Shown: positions 54,661-64,000 of the stretch, piece by piece
Layout of the letters: the number at the start of each line of letters is the position of its first letter
Numbering within the stretch: position 1 is the first letter of the stretch
Assembly: GCF_024679245.1 (NCBI RefSeq)
Contig: NC_090178.1
Location: forward strand, 17,672,213 to 17,736,212
Reading direction: 5' to 3'
DNA length: 64,000 nucleotides
From: Pseudorasbora parva
Lineage: Eukaryota > Chordata > Actinopteri > Cypriniformes > Gobionidae
Program-made: the position numbers and the translations under genes
Notes under the pieces: model-generated
Told to the model about the DNA's origin: nothing
The model's input: only the letters and a program-made list of their open reading frames with translations
The model's database searches: none

Positions 54661-55720
54661 ACGGAGACAAACTGGAGGAGAATAATACCATTCCACTGTT
54701 GCCTCGGATTGTTATGAAGATTCACATATCGGGAAATATTTTCTCCATTAACAGCTACAGCTAACATACTAGACCAAGGGAAGACGAAGGGCTTTTTCCA
54801 TCAAAGCCTGAGGAAGTCGGTAAGTGTTTTTTTACTGAGTTAAAGACATAGGGAGTCGTCGACGGTATTGACGCCATGTTGCGTTCAAGAGTCTTTTGTT
54901 TTGGTACGGTGCCAGAAAACATGACCTAATACCTTATTTTTTAAAGTTCAAATCTTAAGTATTTATTAAACCGTTGTAAGATTTATTTGCAATTTCGAAA
55001 TGGCCGAGAATGTACTTTTTCGTCGATAACGACCGTTTTACGGTAACAGATGAAGATTAGATGTTGTTTATGTAACACCACATCCACAAAATATTCCGCA
55101 TTTCAGTTAGGTCTGTTTTTTATGTCAATATTTTCAATGCAAGATTGTCTTTGTTTGACCCTAATTTAATTATATACAGTTTATTTACTCTTACACACAA
55201 ACAAATGGTTTAGTTAGATATGGGATATTCGTGAAAACATGAATGTTGCTAGATGCGGTATAAATAAATTGAACTGAGATTAAACAAATTATGTTTCTTT
55301 TGTTAGATTCACGGCTTCTAGAGCACCGTGCGCCGAGGTGAATTCATGTTCAACTCGGTTACACGACAAAACAACGCTCATTGGCACATGAAAACCTTAG
55401 ATCTTGCTGGACTTATATGTGCAGCGAGAAGTAGATCAACTACTTCGAGGACCTGGAGCCCGATTGGTGAAGAGAAATTAAAAAGTGAAGAGAACCAAGC
55501 ACTCAACTTTTTTACAACAGAGAGGTAAGCAGAGGAAGCGAGTGGGGGATGGGTGGAGCCTCGCGCTGCACGTAGCCCTTTGTTATTGCCAGTCTGCAAC
55601 ACTGGGGCATTTGACAATTCATTTAAGTTTGTTTTAAACCAGTTTGTACACTTTAACATTGTCCTTGTGAATGTGCATTCATTTCCTTTTGATTGAACAA
55701 GGTGTCTCCTTTGTCTTTAG
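54650..55720 (+). other. pnrc2 5' leader: two non-coding exons with upstream ORFs
   Basis: Exon 1 ends at 54819 (GTCG then GTAAGT). Exon 2 runs from 55309 (after TTTTGTTAG) to 55524 (AGAG then GTAAGC). Exon 3 starts at 55721 (after TTGTCTTTAG). Exon 1 contains a 16-codon upstream ORF (54714-54764). Exon 2 carries a 60-codon upstream ORF from ATG 55346, which ends in TGA just after the exon 2/3 junction and 17 nt before the pnrc2 start. Confidence 0.6.
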
Positions 55721-55741
55721 GTGACATCCAGTTAAAGCAGT

Positions 55742-56209
55742 ATGGGAGGTGGTGAGAGATACAACATTCCAGATCGCCCAGCGCCCAAGAAGAGCCAGCC
55801 TATTGGAAGGGGCAAGCAGAGAAGTCGAGACCAGAATGGCGTGGTGCATTCCGCCTCCTCAGGAGCCTTAGGGGTGCCCCATCACCTCAGCTATCGCAGG
55901 GGTGAGAAGGGCACTGGCTATTCTTGGTCTCCTGAGGCGCGGCAGGCCGCGTCTGTAGACAAGAAGAACGCCTCGGTTCGGTTTGCCACACCATATGATC
56001 AGAATTGGGAGGGGACCGTGTCCCATCTGAACAAACTTTTGTCAGCTCAGTGTGGTCAGAACTATGCTGGAGCCAAGTTTAGTGAGCCCCCATCCCCAAG
56101 TGTTCTACCCAAGCCCCCGAGCCACTGGGTGTCTCTTCCAATGGGTGCTTGCGATCATCGTGAGATGATGACCTTTCAGTTAAAGAGCCTTCTGAAGGTT
56201 CAGGCATAA
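55742..56209 (+). CDS. pnrc2: Proline-rich nuclear receptor coactivator 2
   Basis: The complete CDS lies in the last exon and gives 155 aa (human 139 aa). PNRC2 bridges UPF1 and the decapping factor DCP1A in mRNA decay and also coactivates nuclear receptors. In zebrafish, pnrc2 is needed for rapid decay of oscillating segmentation-clock transcripts. The start MGGGERYNIP is identical to human. The middle is basic and variable. QNYAGAKF leads into the proline-rich SEPPSPSVLPKPPSHW (114-129), which binds SH3 domains and DCP1A. The LXXLL box LKSLL is at 147-151 near the C-terminus (MTFQLKSLLKVQA). The paralogue PNRC1 is much longer, so pnrc2 is the right name. It is transcribed divergently from cnr2, as neighbours in the same order as on human 1p36. 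Confidence 0.95.
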   Translation: MGGGERYNIPDRPAPKKSQPIGRGKQRSRDQNGVVHSASSGALGVPHHLSYRRGEKGTGYSWSPEARQAASVDKKNASVRFATPYDQNWEGTVSHLNKLLSAQCGQNYAGAKFSEPPSPSVLPKPPSHWVSLPMGACDHREMMTFQLKSLLKVQA

Positions 56210-58022
56210 CAAGGTCTCACTGCTGCTCTCTTAAGCCAATCTATGAACGAAGGCTCCGCTTTGGATTTTTGCCCTCCCCTTGAATGCTTCAGCGGCGTAA
56301 TATATTTTACAGCTATTTTTAGATTTGCGTCTTAATAAGGTGATGACCATTTGGCAGGCAGATGTTTCTCCTAAATGTCCTTCACCTATTTTTTTTTTTA
56401 AAAAGAAAACCACTACACTAGTTATTACGTCATTGAGGCCTTAAGGGGCGGTCGAGAACTCTTTAGCAGAGCTGTATGCCATGACGACATGATGAACTGG
56501 ATGTCCTCCTTAATAACTCATTGCTCTGTTAAGCTCCTGTTTTGTTTTGTTCTGTTTCTGATGGCTGTTTGTGACAGTGTTTTTTTCTTCTCAACCAGGC
56601 CTAGGAGTAGATGTCAAGACAACTCACACAATTTCCTTTCTAATATTTCGCGTTCTGTTTTTCGCTTGCTGAGGTTTGATGCGCACTCTCGGCTTGAGTT
56701 TTAATCATGCGGGGAGTGGCGGAAACCTCTTGGTGCTAAGCACAGCAGCATTTGTAGCATTCTAGTGCGTATTGCGTTTCCAGGTATATCTTCATTTCGC
56801 TTTTTGGGAAGTAAAAGCCACTTGACTTTGTTCTGCATGGAGAACTAAGCAAACAGAATATGGAGGGGGGCACGCTTAAATGAAAAGGTCATATAACTAA
56901 CCTCAAGCTTAATGAGGTGGCACAATGGACCTTGTGCTTTCAACACCTGTACTTTTTTTTAAATGGCGCTGTGCGCATTGCACTATAGGTGTTGAAAGTC
57001 ATTAAGGTTCACAAGCTCTATTGCGTTAAACTTTTACTTTTTGCATCCCTTATGTTATAGCTTAGAAAACTAAGTGTGATTTTTAATGTCTACCAAAGCT
57101 ACGTAATCAGCAATTTTCTGTTGGAATCCCCCTTTGTTTATCCAGATCTGGTTACAAGTGCCATAAATCATTGGGTAAGGCATTAGCGTATATCGAGGTT
57201 TTGGCTGACAAATCATTTTTGGATTTTTTTTTTAAAACTTTGCTGTACTTTTAGAACGATCTTGGAGCAAATATGCGGAGGATGGTTATGACACGAGACT
57301 AAAGGATGGATTTTTCTCTGGTCTTGTCTCATAACCTTGTTTGCTTTGGGATCTGTTTTGATATAAGCATTATGTTATGTAATGTGTGTATTATGGCACG
57401 GGAGAACTGAGAAATAGGGCGCAAGTCCAGTGTGGACATGTTTACATTGTTTGTTTTTAAAAAAAGGCAGGATGCCGGCATTTTACACACACACTGCCCT
57501 TTCTCACTTGTTGTTATTCTTGCACTGCTGTTCATTTGTGTTCAAAAGTTTCAGACAATGTTGCTCTTTCAACTGTGGATATGTGATGAAGCACCCCTTC
57601 CCACTTAGTTATGCGTGGTGGAAACTACCTCTTGCAGAACGTGATATTAATAGCTATCTTAAAGATGACAAAACAAAGCTGATGAGTTTTGGATGTGTGT
57701 AATGGAGCCATGTAAATAATGAAATGTATAAAATGTTGTAGCATATTGTACATTTGTGCAGGAACGTTTGAAACCTGCAGATAAAGTATTTTTAGTAATA
57801 ACACTGAATGTAAAAGTCACGCTAAGGACGTGGCTTGTTTTCAAATGCTGAAGAAAATATTTTGTTAAGAAAAAAAGAGAAAATTTTGCCTATAGTGCGT
57901 CAAAACCCCTGCACTGTGTGGTTTGTTGCCAGTGATCTTGCACATAATAATTTTATTTTGTATAATGCACCATGTAGGGGCAGAACAAGCTTTAAGTGCA
58001 AGTAAAAAAAAGATGGAATAAA
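56210..58022 (+). other. pnrc2 3' UTR
   Basis: 1.8 kb of T-rich sequence without a gene. Frames such as 57430-57702 show no family. A canonical AATAAA at 58017-58022 (GATGGAATAAAAACATG) is the best candidate polyadenylation signal. T-rich stretches and ATTTA pentamers suit an unstable mRNA. Confidence 0.6.
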
Positions 58023-59113
58023 AACATGTTTTGAAATTGAAAGGGACTTTTATACAGTTTTTGAGTTGCCTATGCAAATAGAAAATCTGTTTTTTATATA
58101 TCTATATATTCCCCTTTTGTTATAAGTCCATAAAGTAGAGTTGCATTTGCATCAAATCATTGGTCTTACCTCCGCGGGCCAATGTTTGAAGCTCCAGAAA
58201 TTATTGATTACATTTTAACCTTTTCAAGTAAGAAGTAAATTATTTTAATGACATGTGTAAAAGTCCTTTTCCTAAATTTGGCTATCATAAACAATTGGCG
58301 TTGAATTTATCCCAACCTCCTAAGTGTCACTTGAAATGAAAACTGAAAGCCCTTTTGGAAAGAATTGGAATATACTAAAAGACTGTTTAATTTGGTTGCC
58401 TAAAAAAAATAAAATCCCTTCCCCTCCCCCCCATTACTGCCTTTGTGTGATATGTTTTTGTTTTTTTAATTGGTTGTCTGATGGTTTACAAAACAAAAAT
58501 TTGAAATGTTATGAAAATACTCATCTACTGCTACAATTTTTGGGCATGGTTTTGCAAGTAGATATTTTGGTTTTAGTGATATACAAATAATTGCTTTTTC
58601 TTATAAACACCACTCCAATTGGTACAGGAAGTATAATTATGCACTTATAAGATAGCTGACACCCGAGGTTTAAAGTGAACTTGGGCCCGAAGTAATTTGC
58701 TCTGTGGCCCGTTAAACTTGATTATCCGTTTGGACAAGAGCCCACTGTTTACGCACGTAGACAGCAGCTATCACTGGAACGTTTTATAACGGCGGTTTAT
58801 CACAATGACGTGTCATTAACAGAACGATTTTAACTAGATAATGTTCTTTTTCTTTGTCAGTTGACATTGGATAGAAAGATTCTAACATGCTCAGGGATTT
58901 TTTTTTCTGGTGTGTATAATTAATACACTAGGCTATAACTAAACAGGCAGACTAAATGTCAATACACTGAAATCATAAAGTATTTAAAATGAAATCATAA
59001 AAAAGATTTTAAAAAGTACACAATGAAAGGTGAAAGGGTATGCGCCATTTTTACAGCTACAGGAAATTAATGGCTGGCATTTTCAGGGAGCTCTGTGTAT
59101 ATGTATGTATGTA

Positions 59114-59210
<97 letters not shown>

Positions 59211-59880
59211 ATCGTGTGTGTGTGTGTGCTATGACAGACAGAATTCAAGATACAGGAAAACAAGTTTGTACCATACAGGTTTGTAGGCCTAACATAAACA
59301 TATCACAGACAATGCCAGCTTCACTATTGTAAAATGTAACGTTATTGCTTACGTTTTCTAGCATGCAGCTGGGATTAAAGAACAAGGATAAATAATACAG
59401 TTGATTATAAATAATCTTGAAAGTTGCTGGTGTGACTGACGTTTTTAAAAATAAGATTTGTATTGAAAATAAAAGTGCGCTACGTTGGGTGCAGTGGTTT
59501 CTGTTTTGATTTTCACAGCACCATCAGCTGGCAACACACTACATTACTAGTTTCGGTGATGTAGACGTAACTTATGGAAGAAACAACAACACTTCAGCAT
59601 ATGGAATTTAATCTTAATACAGGCTGAAAAGATAATTATTTTGTGTTAAACGTATTTGTAACGTCACATACTATTCAGTTTATAGTCCATATGGATTTAT
59701 AGTTCAGTGTCCTTATATAACTTGCCTGTATCTTACTTTTTTTTTTAAACACAGTATATTTAACATTAAAGTTTGCAAGATTAATGTGCATAGTGAAGAG
59801 CAAAACGTGAAACACCCTTCCAATAATGTTATTTTCCTCATTTACCTATTTTCGAAAATCGCTTTTGTGAAATTTGTTTC
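58023..59880. other. Intergenic DNA between pnrc2 and dop1a
   Basis: AT-rich with a compound microsatellite (59114-59228). No gene or element with clear ends was recognised; the 58324-58590 frame has no family features. Confidence 0.4.
59114..59228. repeat. Compound (GT)n(AT)n(GT)n microsatellite
   Basis: GT 59114-59132, AT 59133-59208, then TCTATC and GT to 59228. It yields artificial Tyr/Ile frames on both strands. Confidence 0.97.
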
Positions 59881-59899
59881 CGGGATTTGCTTGCGCTTG

Positions 59900-60310
59900 C
59901 TACATACAAAGTGACGCCATTACGGGAACTTTTATTGTGAAAGAGTGACGTATTTTTGTTTAACTAGGAACAGCTCGCGCATGCGCAGAGCAAAACATTT
60001 TTACCTGTCAACGGCTTTAATCAAAATGGTTTTATCCGCAGAGTGTCAACGCTACCTGTACTGATGCCAATATTAACGCATCTTTATAATAGATGGTTTT
60101 ACTGAAAGCAGATATGTGATCTCACCAGCGGAGTCCGGGAAAGCGTTTATTGCTGTCAGTTTACCCACCGACGTCGCACCTGACCGTACATCGCTCACAG
60201 CCTATTCATCCATCTATACATCCATACATTCGCTTGCCTACAAGACTAACAAGCCCCCACAGACTCTCACAGCTCAGACCTTTTCAAAAAATCGTCGTCG
60301 ACTGACAACG
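59900..60310 (+). promoter_or_regulatory. dop1a promoter and non-coding first exon
   Basis: A perfect NRF-1 site (CGCGCATGCGCA, 59976-59987) and a CRE-like TGACGTAT (59946-59953) lie in a CpG-bearing, TATA-less stretch. A consensus donor (CAACG then GTAAGC) ends a non-coding exon at 60310. The ATG exon begins after the acceptor CTTTTAG at 61480, so a 1.2-kb first intron is inferred. Confidence 0.55.
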
Positions 60311-60759
60311 GTAAGCAGCGGTTCAATGGAGAGAATCCTCTGCACTATAACGAGCTTACAGTAGCTTAGCAGTTAGCAGTGTTCATAACATTTGATCGTG
60401 TTTCGATGGTTATTCTCAACATGTGGGGGAGGTATCGTACCAAGGGAAGAGATTTAAAGATACGTTTACAATGAACCACATATTCATCATTGTCACAATT
60501 GCTAAACGTTTTCGAGGACCTCAGAGGGGCCTTCTCATCACATAATGGTTCCTTGTTCCCCCCCATCAGCAGATCATGGGAAATCACAAACCAGACTGTC
60601 ACATGCATTGATGCTCTGTGAATTGTGTTGGATATTTATTTTTATTTAAATCAGTCAAGTTGAAATGAGTGTTCGATTTAAAAGGGTTTATCTGATTTAT
60701 TTGTTTTGGTTGGTATGATTTCAGATAGAGTAAACACTGGGCTGTTATGATGCATCTTA

Positions 60760-61010
60760 AAGGGACCGTTCCCTCAAAAATGGAAATTCTGTCATCATTT
60801 ACACCCCCCCCCCCCCCATGTTTTCTATATGGCTGTCTTTGTTCTGTAGAAAACAGAATAAGAATTTAAGCAGAACGACATCCTCAGTCATCAATTATTT
60901 TGTGTGGAAAATGTCAATAAACAATGACTGAGGCTTTGATATGGCCATTCATATGGCTTTGTGACAAAATGAGGGTAAGAAAGTGATGTTTTTTGGGGGG
61001 TGAACTGTCA
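60760..61010. mobile_element. Worn foldback MITE copy in dop1a intron 1
   Basis: TTAA then AGGGACCGTTCCCTCAAAAATGG at the left, and GGGGGGTGAACTGTCACCCC at the right. The inside words GTCATCATTTACA and GAGGGTAAGAAAGTGATG match the family of 26590. There is a C run near 60804. Confidence 0.65.
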
Positions 61011-61497
61011 CCCCAATGAAACATTTTTATTTTTATAATTCATAACATAACTGTTAATAAAAGATTAGAATGAAGTAAAATGTGGAAGTATTTTTTTCTT
61101 CCAGTCAGTGCTTTGTTGTTATTATTTGCCCTTTATAGATTAAAGTGTCTCACCTGCGACTGAGTCACACCTGTTAATAATTCAACAGCCTCCCACAGCA
61201 TCTCTTCACCAGTGACAGTGAGCTCTTTTGAACACTAATGGGCTGCTGTGTTTGGTTGAGTGTAAAATATACCATTCGGTTGAGCTTAATGTTGAGTATA
61301 CTGGAATCTGGGTGTGAACTCTTTTTTTTTTTTTCCATCATCAAGCATGTGATCTACCCTGTGACATTACTCATTGAATGCATTCCTATTGATTGAGTTT
61401 AACCTTTGTGCATTTTTTCACTTTTGTTCCTTTAAACTGAAGGTGTGATGTTTTTGCGTGACCTCGGAATCGGCTTTTAGTCCCATCGTGTAGGACG

Positions 61498-63877
61498 ATG
61501 AATGCAGAGGAGTTGGAACTCCTCGGTGACTCGAAGTACAGGAACTATGTGGCAGCGGTAGATAAGGCCCTAAAAAACTTTGAGTACTCCAGCGAATGGG
61601 CTGATCTGATCTCAGCACTCGGAAAGCTCAACAAGGTCCTTTTCTACATGTCCGTGATCCTATTTAGCAGCAGTTCCAAACCTGGCAGTTGCTTTACTGA
61701 TCTTTTTTTTCTGTATTTGGTGCACAGGTTTTGCAAAACAATGGCAAGTATCAGGTTGTGCCCAAGAAACTGACCATTGGAAAGCGCCTGGCCCAATGCC
61801 TCCACCCGGCACTGCCCAGCGGGGTTCACCGCAAAGCCCTGGAGACCTACGAAATCATCTTCAAGATCATTGGACCAAAGCGCCTGGCGAAGGATCTTTT
61901 CCTTTATAGGTAGAGATATTGCAAGATTGATTTTTCTGCTGCAGTGACTTTTAGTGCCTAAAATGTGTATTCATCATCCTTTTCCTTCCCCTCAGTTCTG
62001 GACTTTTCCCTTTACTATCCAATGCTGCTATGTCTGTGAAGCCAGTATTACTTGGGCTATATGAGACCTACTACCTGCCCTTGGGGAAAACTCTTAAACC
62101 AGGCCTGCAAGGACTCCTGACCGGTGTAATGCCTGGTCTGGAGGAGGGTTCAGAGTATTATGACAGGTAAAATATATATTTATTTAATCTAGAATGTGCT
62201 TGTTTCACATTTAATAAATATGTATACTATTGTAGTATTATATTAGTACTGTAACAGTAATCTTGTGAAATATTATTGCAATTTAAGATAAAATATTTTA
62301 TTTTATAACTTTATTTTAAGGTTCAATTGCTTATTAGCATGCATATTACTAGCATATTGGTTGTTTTTTAGTACTTCTAAAGCACATATTAATGCCTTAT
62401 TCTGTATAACCTTATTCTACATTCCTTAATCCTACCCAATGCTTAAACGCTACAAAAAATACCATACTAACTATTCATAAGCAGTAACTTAGGAGTTTGA
62501 GGCAAAAGTCGTAGTTAATAGTTAATATGTGTTCCCGATAAGTGTTACCTTTATTTTAATATATTTTTAAAATGTAATTTATTCCTGGTATTTTTTTAAA
62601 ATTATTTTCTTATTATTATCAATGTTGAAAATGTGTGCTGCTTAATATTTATAAAGAGTATTGTGGAAAATGTGATTTAAAAAAAAAATTGGATTCCTTG
62701 TCAATTGAAGTTTTTATTTTATTTTTTACAGTGTAAATGTCTTTACTGTCACTTTTGATCAATTTAATAAAAATAACTGAACCAAACTTTTGAATAGTAG
62801 TGTATATTATGTAATACAATCCTAAAAAAGAATAAATAAATAAATAAATTAATTAATTAAAACAATTAAAAATAAAATCAATAATTTTAAATGCATATGC
62901 ATGGACATTCATTTAGAAATTTATAGTGTTATTAAATTATCAGCGTTTTAGATGAAGGCAATCTTAATGTATAAAAAGAGCTATTGAGCATGCTCAATTA
63001 AATATCCAATATCAGCTGAGATATTTAAATATGTGCGTGTGTGTGTGTGTGTGTGTGTGTTTACATGTGTATATATATCGTATCTACATATTGACTTATA
63101 CCGATTAATAAAAACATTAGGACCAATACCCTGCTTGAAAAGGTGGCGGCAGCTGTGGAACAGCCGGCCTTCTACAGTGCCCTGTGGGGCAGCATCCTAA
63201 CCAGCCCTGCTGTGCGTTTGCCTGGAGTGACCTTCGTCCTACTGCACCTTAACCGAAAACTATCCATGGAGGACCAGCTGTACATCATCGGCAGTGACAT
63301 CGAACTGATGGTACACTGATCAATAGTGGCAAAATGCAAGCAAAACAACCTTTAATAATGAATGAATCACAATATAGAAATGGCTCTATTGGATACCACA
63401 TGGAGCGTGATGTTTATATCATGATTTTGTGTTTTCATCAGGTGGAAGCAGTCAGCACATCTGTGCAGGATTCCAGTGTGTTAGTGCAGAGGAGCACCCT
63501 GGATCTCATCCTGTTCTGCTTTCCCTTCCACATGAGTCAGGTAACAGAACTGATTCAAAAATGCTGATTTAATGTTAATGGAATGCTTTTTATATTTCTT
63601 TATGAAATCCAGCTGTCCTTCCTGTGTTGCATCTCAGGTGGCAGTGTTACCTTTTCACCTTGAACAGAAATTTGTAGATTTGATTATTCTCTAGTCACAA
63701 AAATGTAAAAGTTAGTATTTTGACATGGAAAGATGAATAATACTTAGATGAAATACACTGTATTCTGTTCATTTCAGGCAACACGTCCAGACATGATCAG
63801 GATTCTGTCTGCAGCACTTCATGTGGTTCTAAGAAGAGACATGTCCCTGAACCGTAGACTTTATGCTTGGCTGTTGG
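61498..63877 (+). CDS. dop1a: Protein dopey-1 homologue, N-terminal part (gene runs off the right edge)
   Basis: Six coding exons are visible: 61498-61635, 61728-61909, 61996-62166, 63121-63310, 63442-63540 and 63778-63877. They total 880 nt, all phases agree, and encode residues 1-293. The protein starts [20 protein letters not shown] and continues [52 protein letters not shown] and [11 protein letters not shown]. This is the conserved Dopey N-terminal domain and is closer to DOP1A ([20 protein letters not shown]) than to DOP1B. Full-length vertebrate DOP1A has about 2,460 residues, so most of the gene is outside. Dopey proteins are large peripheral membrane proteins that act with MON2 in endosome-to-Golgi traffic and kinesin-1 recruitment. 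The first coding donor is unusual (AAG then GTCCTT). Confidence 0.95.
62300..62552 (-). repeat. Dispersed repeat, copy B (inverse of 21545-21752)
   Basis: Contains TTGCTTATTAGCATGCATAT, CCTTATTCTACATTCCTTAATC, CTATTCATAAGCAG and ends GATAAGTGTTACC: the complement of the word order of copy A. It lies in the dop1a intron between exons ending at 62166 and starting at 63121. Confidence 0.65.
62585..62815. repeat. Dispersed repeat fragment, third copy
   Basis: Shares TATTATTATCAATGTTGAAAA and GTCTTTACTGTCACTTTTGATC-like words with the copies at 8393 and 49130. Confidence 0.5.
63034..63060. repeat. (GT)n microsatellite
   Basis: Short GT run 60 bp before a dop1a exon acceptor. Confidence 0.9.
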
Positions 63878-64000
63878 GTGAGATATCCACACCTCACACA
63901 CAAACTGTATGCCGTCCACCCTTTTTAGTGTTGTTCCCGTTTTCAAAAGATATGACATTTCTTATAAATATTTTGTTGAAAATGTATTTAATGTCATGTT

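Noticed and set aside
55328..55528. Independent 66-codon gene upstream of pnrc2
   Set aside because: It lies in a leader exon of pnrc2 with the true ATG at 55346, so it is treated as an upstream ORF.

Overview
The window is vertebrate nuclear DNA from a ray-finned fish, most likely a cyprinid. The genes have GT-AG introns and fish-type proteins. The gene order gja9 - rhbdl2 - akirin1 - cnr2 - pnrc2 - dop1a can be read from translated exons. Non-coding DNA is crowded with foldback MITEs, hAT and Tc1 remnants and long (TA)n tracts typical of zebrafish-like genomes. There is no prokaryotic or viral gene content.

Layout. 1-2500: AT-rich flank, with a CpG-bearing segment at the extreme left that could be the promoter of a minus-strand neighbour. 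2504-4000 (-): intact single-exon connexin CDS, gja9. 4000-10800: intergenic DNA with a (TA)n tract, a foldback MITE and two head-to-head Tc1-like copies. The second Tc1 copy breaks inside its transposase and runs straight into a 125-bp copy of gja9. 10817-17062 (-): rhbdl2, a rhomboid intramembrane protease with seven coding exons (295 aa). 19438-45283 (-): akirin1, a nuclear adaptor with five coding exons (189 aa). It has a roughly 22.9-kb first intron full of transposons, several with 8-bp target duplications, and a last coding exon of only 11 nt. 47802-49552 (-): cnr2, a cannabinoid-type GPCR in two coding exons (382 aa). 54650-58022 (+): pnrc2, with two 5' leader exons, the CDS in the last exon (155 aa) and a long 3' UTR. 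60100 to the right edge (+): the 5' part of dop1a, with the first six coding exons (residues 1-293).

The genes are not an operon-like unit; what joins them is conserved synteny. In human, GJA9, RHBDL2 and AKIRIN1 lie together on 1p34, and CNR2 and PNRC2 on 1p36. Their paralogues GJA10, AKIRIN2, CNR1 and PNRC1, together with DOP1A, lie on 6q14-q15. The window therefore looks like a relatively intact piece of one ancestral vertebrate block.

The most unusual items are: the Tc1/gja9 chimeric junction; a 3.4-kb inverted-repeat-bounded composite (40629-44053) with 33-bp subterminal repeats and a small spliced-looking ORF; a hAT element inserted into the end of a look-alike element; a 70-bp MITE with a perfect 8-bp target duplication; and a 60-codon upstream ORF in pnrc2 whose stop codon lies just past the last exon junction. 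All gene models were spliced by eye and checked for reading-frame phase. Transposon family names rest on terminal sequence, target duplications and recalled family sequence, not on a database search.
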